DNA of 64,000 bases, from contig CAYFIR010000016.1 in assembly GCA_964343195.1 (NCBI GenBank), forward strand, positions 1 to 64,000, in the 5' to 3' direction. Every line of letters starts with the position of its first letter. Position 1 is the first letter of the stretch. The translations under genes were made by a program, and so were the position numbers. The notes beneath the pieces are model-generated. The model had not been told where the DNA came from. It was given only the letters and a program-made list of their open reading frames with translations, and did not search any database. Shown piece after piece: positions 60,269 through 64,000 of this stretch. The stretch is from CAYVAP01 sp964343195. GTDB lineage: Bacteria; Bacteroidota; Bacteroidia; J057.

Positions 60269-60306
60269 ACTTCATTCAAAAAGCAATATTGCTTTCTGAA
60301 TGAAGT
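60269..60306. terminator. 38-bp near-perfect palindrome, probable bidirectional terminator
   Basis: Arms 60269-60287 and 60288-60306 are complementary with a single mismatch (60279/60296), centred on AATATT, and flanked by TTT. It lies between the NHL gene (plus) and the glycosyltransferase gene (minus), where it can end both transcripts. Confidence 0.65.
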
Positions 60307-60398
60307 TTCTGACCAGTTCGAGTTGAGGTAACAGTCTAATTGTCTGTACATTCAGCTTCGAACTCCTTCCACGAGCTCGTTCCAGGGGGAGGCAGATG

Positions 60399-61616
60399 TT
60401 ATCGGGCAGATTCGCCCATACCTGAAGCTTTCTCAATTGCTTCGATCATTCTGTGAGCGATCATTTTGCGATCAAATTTCTTTTCTGCCAATCGGCGTCC
60501 CTTGTGGCTCATCTGTTGGCGCAATGTCCCATTACGAGCCAGTTTTACCAGGTTGGCTGCGAAGGCCTCCACATCTCCCTGCGGGGAGGAGAGTCCACAA
60601 TTATATTCTGAAAGGTATTGAGCCTGCCACCCCTGGTAGTTGATGACCATCGGCAATCCCGCTGCCAGGTAATCAAAAAACTTGGTCGCAGCATTGGCCT
60701 CCAAAACAGGAAAGGGAGCAAAACTCACCACTCCTATGTCTGCCTCAGCAAGCAACCTGATCGACTCCTCACGGGAGACAGCCTGGTGAAATCGAACACT
60801 TCGGACATTCAGTTCTTCTGCCAAAGACGTTACCCTATCCCGGTCATTGCCATCCCCAATGATGTTGCACTGAATCTCGATATCTCTCTGGTCCTGAATC
60901 AGGTACAGGGCGCGTATTAACTGGCTGAGGTCGTTGGCAACGCCGATGGTTCCCGTATACAGAATGGAAATCGGATTGGAACCTCTTCGTGTCGGAAATC
61001 CAATGCGCCCGGTGTCGCTTCCATTAGGGGTTGTCACGATTTTTTCTTCTGAAACGCCATGATCCGTGATCTGCTGAGCCATCCCTTCGGAAAAGGGAAA
61101 AATTAGCCTGGCGTCCTGATAGAGTTTCTCACTTTTCCTCAATAGCCATTTGCCGGGACCCCAGGAGGGAAGAATGCCCATTCCGATAGGGACATCCGGC
61201 CACACATCTGCAACTTCAAAGAAAAATGGAACCCGATGATGCTGGGCCAGCTTTTGTCCCAATTTTCCCACAGAAAGAGGGGCGGAGTAGGCCAGTACAG
61301 CATCTGGTTTCGGCAGCGTTTTTCCCAGCTTCAGGGCTTTTCTGAAGAAGCGAATGAAGGAGAGAATGCGTCTGGGAAAGGACATCAGGTGATGATACGC
61401 GACCGGGAGGAAGTAAATCTGGATTCCATCGACTTCTTTGGCCTGCCCGACGGGTGGAAGCGGCCTCCAGGGGTGCCCGGGCGGTATATGCGCCTCGCTG
61501 CTGATAAAGGTGATCTCGTGCCCGGCTTCCTGCCACATTCGGGCAAACTGCCAGCATCGATCATTTCCGCCAGTGCCAGGTACAACGAGTAGCTGCTGGA
61601 GGTAAAGCAGGCGCAT
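60399..61616 (-). CDS. Family 4 glycosyltransferase
   Basis: A 405-residue GT-B-fold enzyme that transfers a sugar from a nucleotide donor, typical of polysaccharide or lipid glycan synthesis. The N-terminal domain starts MRLLYLQQLL and contains the GGNDRCWQFARMWQEAGHEI loop; the C-terminal domain has ILYTGTIGVANDLSQLIRAL, and the GT4 donor-site stretch FAPFPVLEANAATKFFDYLAAGLPMV (Glu-x7-Lys-like EANAATK). It resembles WbuB-type enzymes of surface glycan synthesis. No other sugar genes are close. Its start codon is 4 bp from a repeat element, so the promoter would lie within or beyond that element. Confidence 0.88.
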   Translation of the reverse strand: MRLLYLQQLLVVPGTGGNDRCWQFARMWQEAGHEITFISSEAHIPPGHPWRPLPPVGQAKEVDGIQIYFLPVAYHHLMSFPRRILSFIRFFRKALKLGKTLPKPDAVLAYSAPLSVGKLGQKLAQHHRVPFFFEVADVWPDVPIGMGILPSWGPGKWLLRKSEKLYQDARLIFPFSEGMAQQITDHGVSEEKIVTTPNGSDTGRIGFPTRRGSNPISILYTGTIGVANDLSQLIRALYLIQDQRDIEIQCNIIGDGNDRDRVTSLAEELNVRSVRFHQAVSREESIRLLAEADIGVVSFAPFPVLEANAATKFFDYLAAGLPMVINYQGWQAQYLSEYNCGLSSPQGDVEAFAANLVKLARNGTLRQQMSHKGRRLAEKKFDRKMIAHRMIEAIEKASGMGESAR

Positions 61617-61619
61617 AGA

Positions 61620-61759
61620 CTAGTGGGATAAGTTCGAAGTTTCCCGCTTTGCGGGATTTCGCTGTGCTCAGCGTGGGTAATAGTTCCTGGTTTAAAGTGC
61701 TGCTGATCAGTAGATTGTCCAGTTTTAATTGGCTCATTACTTAATTCCGAAGGCACTAG
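61620..61759. repeat. Intergenic repeat (copy C), complete CTAGTG...CACTAG
   Basis: This 140-bp copy fills the whole space between the glycosyltransferase start (61616) and the end of the universal stress protein gene, whose TAG stop (61756-61758) lies inside its CACTAG end. It carries the hairpin CCCGC/GCGGG, the 20-mer TTTAAAGTGCTGCTGATCAG (61691-61710, exact match in inverse orientation at 3864-3883) and the right end ATTCCGAAGGCACTAG. No coding capacity. Confidence 0.75.
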
Positions 61760-62685
61760 ATTTGTTCTACAATTTCCCGGAAACTGGGGGAGGCATCTTT
61801 ATCCTTTACTATCAGGACAGCCTGATCGTCCACCAGTTTGAGAAGCTTTTCAGTGGTACTTCCGAGCAGGAATGCGCTCAGTCCGCCCAGTCCACGAGCC
61901 GAGACAATGATCAGGTTGGCTTGATGTCGCTTGGCCAGCTTCTTTAAGACTGCTGCGGGGGATTTTTTCCTGCCGTACACAAAGTGGATTTTTACTCCTG
62001 TCAGGTCGAGTTCATATTGCTCCGTAAATTTGACCAGCCTTTTTTCTGCATTTTGACGCATGAGAGCGGCAAATTGGGACTCGGTACGACCGGTCTTATA
62101 GTATCCCATGGGAACATGATAAACATGAACCATGTTGATGTTGACTTCATGGGAGGCACGTTTGCGCAGGGTCAGGGCTTCTTCCAGGGCGAGCCTGGCA
62201 GGCTCGGAAAAGTCACAGCCCACAACAATCTGGTTGATTTCCTCGGGGGGAGTCTCGGGAAGAAACATCACGGAACATTTTGCCTTATTGGCTACCTGAG
62301 TGGGGACGATTCCGGTTCCGTTGCGGTTTTTTTTACGGCCCATGACAATCAGGTCGACGTCAAGATCTTCTGCCTGATGCAGGAATTCCTTGCGAGGAGA
62401 TCCCTCGATAACCATGGTGTGTATCCGGTCTTTCCATTGACCATGGTTAGGGAAGTTGCGTTCTATCTCTTCGAGCATGTTCTGTCGCAGATGTTCTGCG
62501 GGCTCTTCCATCAGCACAGGAAATGCCTCTGCTATCTCTTGAGGTAGCTCCAGCTCGGGTTGGATATTGATGAAGTAAATATCCTCAGGCTCCACCAGCT
62601 CAGTGAGGGCCGAGGCAAACCGGATCAACCCCTTATCCATAAGGGTAAAATCCAGGCCAATCATCACACGTTTGAAAGGATACAT
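61756..62685 (-). CDS. Universal stress protein with two USP domains
   Basis: A 309-residue tandem-domain universal stress protein. Domain 1 (about 1-145) starts FKRVMIGLDFTLMDKG and includes VDLIVMGRKKNRNG. Domain 2 (about 150-300) has QIVVGCDFSEPARLALEEAL and the ATP-binding motif SARGLGGLSAFLLGSTTEKLL (G-x-G-G...GST). Such proteins bind ATP and are induced by starvation and stress. The stop codon TAG coincides with the end of an intergenic repeat. The gene may be read toward the glycosyltransferase gene downstream. Confidence 0.9.
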   Translation of the reverse strand: MYPFKRVMIGLDFTLMDKGLIRFASALTELVEPEDIYFINIQPELELPQEIAEAFPVLMEEPAEHLRQNMLEEIERNFPNHGQWKDRIHTMVIEGSPRKEFLHQAEDLDVDLIVMGRKKNRNGTGIVPTQVANKAKCSVMFLPETPPEEINQIVVGCDFSEPARLALEEALTLRKRASHEVNINMVHVYHVPMGYYKTGRTESQFAALMRQNAEKRLVKFTEQYELDLTGVKIHFVYGRKKSPAAVLKKLAKRHQANLIIVSARGLGGLSAFLLGSTTEKLLKLVDDQAVLIVKDKDASPSFREIVEQI

Positions 62686-62776
62686 GCTACGATAGGAAAA
62701 TAAAAGGGCACGGTATTACATTCGCAGTATAGGGTAGTGCCTATTATTTTTAAATATAGCGAAAGTCCCATCCCTC

Positions 62777-64000
62777 ATGCAAAAATGGTTTGGTTACCTC
62801 CTGCTTTTCCTTTGCACAATCCCAGGAACGGCCCAGGTTTATAATGTAACCCGTTACTCTACCGAGGACGGTCTGGTACAATCCCAGGTAATGGCCCTCC
62901 TTCAGGATCGTTTTGGATACCTGTGGCTGGGTACCCACCGGGGAGTCTGTCGATTTGATGGTCAGTCCTTCAAGGCCTTTGGGACTGAAGAAGGCCTGGG
63001 CAGTGTATTCCTCGTTGACATGGTGGAGGGGGCCAATGATACCCTCTGGATGGCTACTCCCAATGGGCTTAGCCGTTGGGATCGGTCGAGGGAAAGGTTT
63101 AAGACTTACACTACTGATGATGGCCTTTCTTCCAATGACCTGAGTGCTCTGCTTTTTGACGCAGAAGGACGGTTGTGGATAGGAACCCAAAACGCCGGGA
63201 TTTCCCTTTACCAGGGGGGCAGGTTTGGTGCCAATCCTTATGCCTGGCCGGATTCTGGCGAGCACCATGTTACCAGTCTGATGCAGGATGGGGAGGGGAA
63301 AATATGGATCGGTACCCTGGAAGGACTGTATACCTGGGAAGCTGAGTCTGATCGACTCACAAAACACAGCCTTCCTGCCACAAATGATCAAATTGAAGTA
63401 TTGTCCTTCCTGGAGGATCGGAGGACCCGCAGCCTTTGGGTGGGAACTACGCATGGAATTTTCGAACTAAAAGACTCAGAAATCTCCTGGTATAAGCTGG
63501 ATGCAGAGAACCTGCCCGATCAGGAAGTATTTTGCATGGTCCAGGATGAAAAGGATCAAATCTGGATTGGAACCAGAGAGGGACTGATTCGGTACGACGG
63601 GAGTTCCTTTACCCATTTAAAGCGGCAGGATCAGCTGTTGAATTTTCACATGACCAGTTCTCTCATGGACATGGAAGGGAATCTCTGGTTTGGAACAGAC
63701 GGAGGTGGAGTCAGGCGAATCAGTGAAGGGGTATTTTTTAGCCTGGGTATGGAAGATGGCCTGAGCAGCAATATCGCCAAGTCTTTCCTGGAAGACGAAC
63801 AGGGGCGTGTCTGGATCAGCACCCGCGATAGAGGGATCAACATCATTCCCAATGAAGGCCAACTGGTCGGTCGCGATGTTCTCCAGTGGAAAGTCGATAA
63901 CAGTGGGCTTGGGGGAAATAACATCGTCAGTAGTTTCAGAGATGAAGAAGGAGCCTTCTGGTTCGCATCCTTTAATGGGACCCTCACCCGATACAGAAAT
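62777..64000 (+). CDS. Two-component regulator propeller protein (N-terminal part, cut by the window)
   Basis: The first 408 codons of a gene that runs out of the window; the frame is open to the end. A signal peptide (1-21, ending GTAQ) is followed by at least eight Reg_prop blades, each with the pattern GLSSN-x-D-xxGxxWIGT-xxGL: GLVQSQVMALLQDRFGYLWLGT, GLSSNDLSALLFDAEGRLWIGT, VTSLMQDGEGKIWIGT, VFCMVQDEKDQIWIGT, SSLMDMEGNLWFGT, GLSSNIAKSFLEDEQGRVWIST. This is the sensor part of hybrid two-component systems or of a related receptor. Whether a transmembrane helix, kinase or response regulator follows lies beyond 64000. It is divergent from the universal stress gene. Confidence 0.85.
   Translation, partial: MQKWFGYLLLFLCTIPGTAQVYNVTRYSTEDGLVQSQVMALLQDRFGYLWLGTHRGVCRFDGQSFKAFGTEEGLGSVFLVDMVEGANDTLWMATPNGLSRWDRSRERFKTYTTDDGLSSNDLSALLFDAEGRLWIGTQNAGISLYQGGRFGANPYAWPDSGEHHVTSLMQDGEGKIWIGTLEGLYTWEAESDRLTKHSLPATNDQIEVLSFLEDRRTRSLWVGTTHGIFELKDSEISWYKLDAENLPDQEVFCMVQDEKDQIWIGTREGLIRYDGSSFTHLKRQDQLLNFHMTSSLMDMEGNLWFGTDGGGVRRISEGVFFSLGMEDGLSSNIAKSFLEDEQGRVWISTRDRGINIIPNEGQLVGRDVLQWKVDNSGLGGNNIVSSFRDEEGAFWFASFNGTLTRYRN

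Overview
The window is chromosomal DNA of a member of the Bacteroidota, most likely of the Saprospiraceae/Lewinella type, although the family assignment is an inference. The evidence is a short housekeeping sigma factor of the Bacteroidetes RpoD type, four TonB-dependent receptors with Bacteroidetes-style partners (FecR/DUF4974, DUF4249), two secreted proteins with type IX secretion (T9SS) C-terminal sorting domains, a PorV/PorQ-family outer-membrane protein, a heptaprenylglyceryl/geranylgeranylglyceryl-phosphate synthase, and several promoters of the Bacteroidetes type (TAnnTTTG at -7, in the best cases with TTG about 20 bp upstream). Strong Shine-Dalgarno sequences are mostly absent, as usual for this phylum. 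I see no rRNA, tRNA, transposase, prophage or CRISPR array.

Layout. 1-5.5 kb: PepSY-like protein, thiol peroxidase (tpx) divergent from an ECF sigma factor with a membrane partner, a TraB/GumN lipoprotein and a TlpA-like thioredoxin. 5.6-14.3 kb: MscS channel, DUF5916 outer-membrane barrel, a T9SS-exported rhamnogalacturonan-acetylesterase-like hydrolase with CBM modules, and a SulP anion transporter. 14.3-21 kb: a minus-strand run of SDR dehydrogenase, macrodomain deacetylase, heme-type TonB receptor and FecA-type TonB receptor. 21-31 kb: a DUF72 protein, a hairpin-rich spacer, a FecI-FecR-STN-receptor cell-surface signalling cassette and a large T9SS zinc metalloprotease. 31-38.6 kb: WD40-like lipoprotein, rpoD, type II NADH dehydrogenase, GGGPS/PcrB, a YdjM-like membrane protein and the N-degron pair aat and clpS. 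38.6-43.3 kb: a tight plus-strand operon of an S1/P1-nuclease/zinc-phospholipase-like enzyme, two DUF4230 membrane proteins and a WG-repeat protein. 43.2-46.4 kb: a 1.1 kb AT-rich gene-free stretch followed by a 708-residue helical protein with a C-terminal winged helix. 46.6-64 kb: prfC, a thioesterase, a TonB receptor/DUF4249 pair, a two-gene piece of a Bat-type operon, an SH3-like lipoprotein, an ArsR regulator, an SDR enzyme, PorQ-like, DUF3137-like and NHL-repeat genes, a glycosyltransferase, a universal stress protein and the first 408 codons of a two-component propeller sensor.

How the parts work together. Much of the window serves the cell envelope: TonB import, surface signalling from receptor to FecR to ECF sigma, T9SS export of a polysaccharide esterase and a protease, and lipoproteins. 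Housekeeping genes (rpoD, prfC, aat/clpS, ndh) are interspersed. The gene-free spacers hold strong intrinsic terminators and an intergenic repeat family with ends CTAGTG and CACTAG. The repeat ends coincide with stop codons of two neighbouring genes.

The most interesting unexplained items are a roughly 140 bp array of hairpins closed by a 9-bp stem upstream of the FecI-type sigma gene (22376-22516), a 9-bp inverted repeat straddling the rpoD promoter, the phospholipase-like/DUF4230/DUF4230/WG operon, and the orphan winged-helix protein with its AT-rich leader region.
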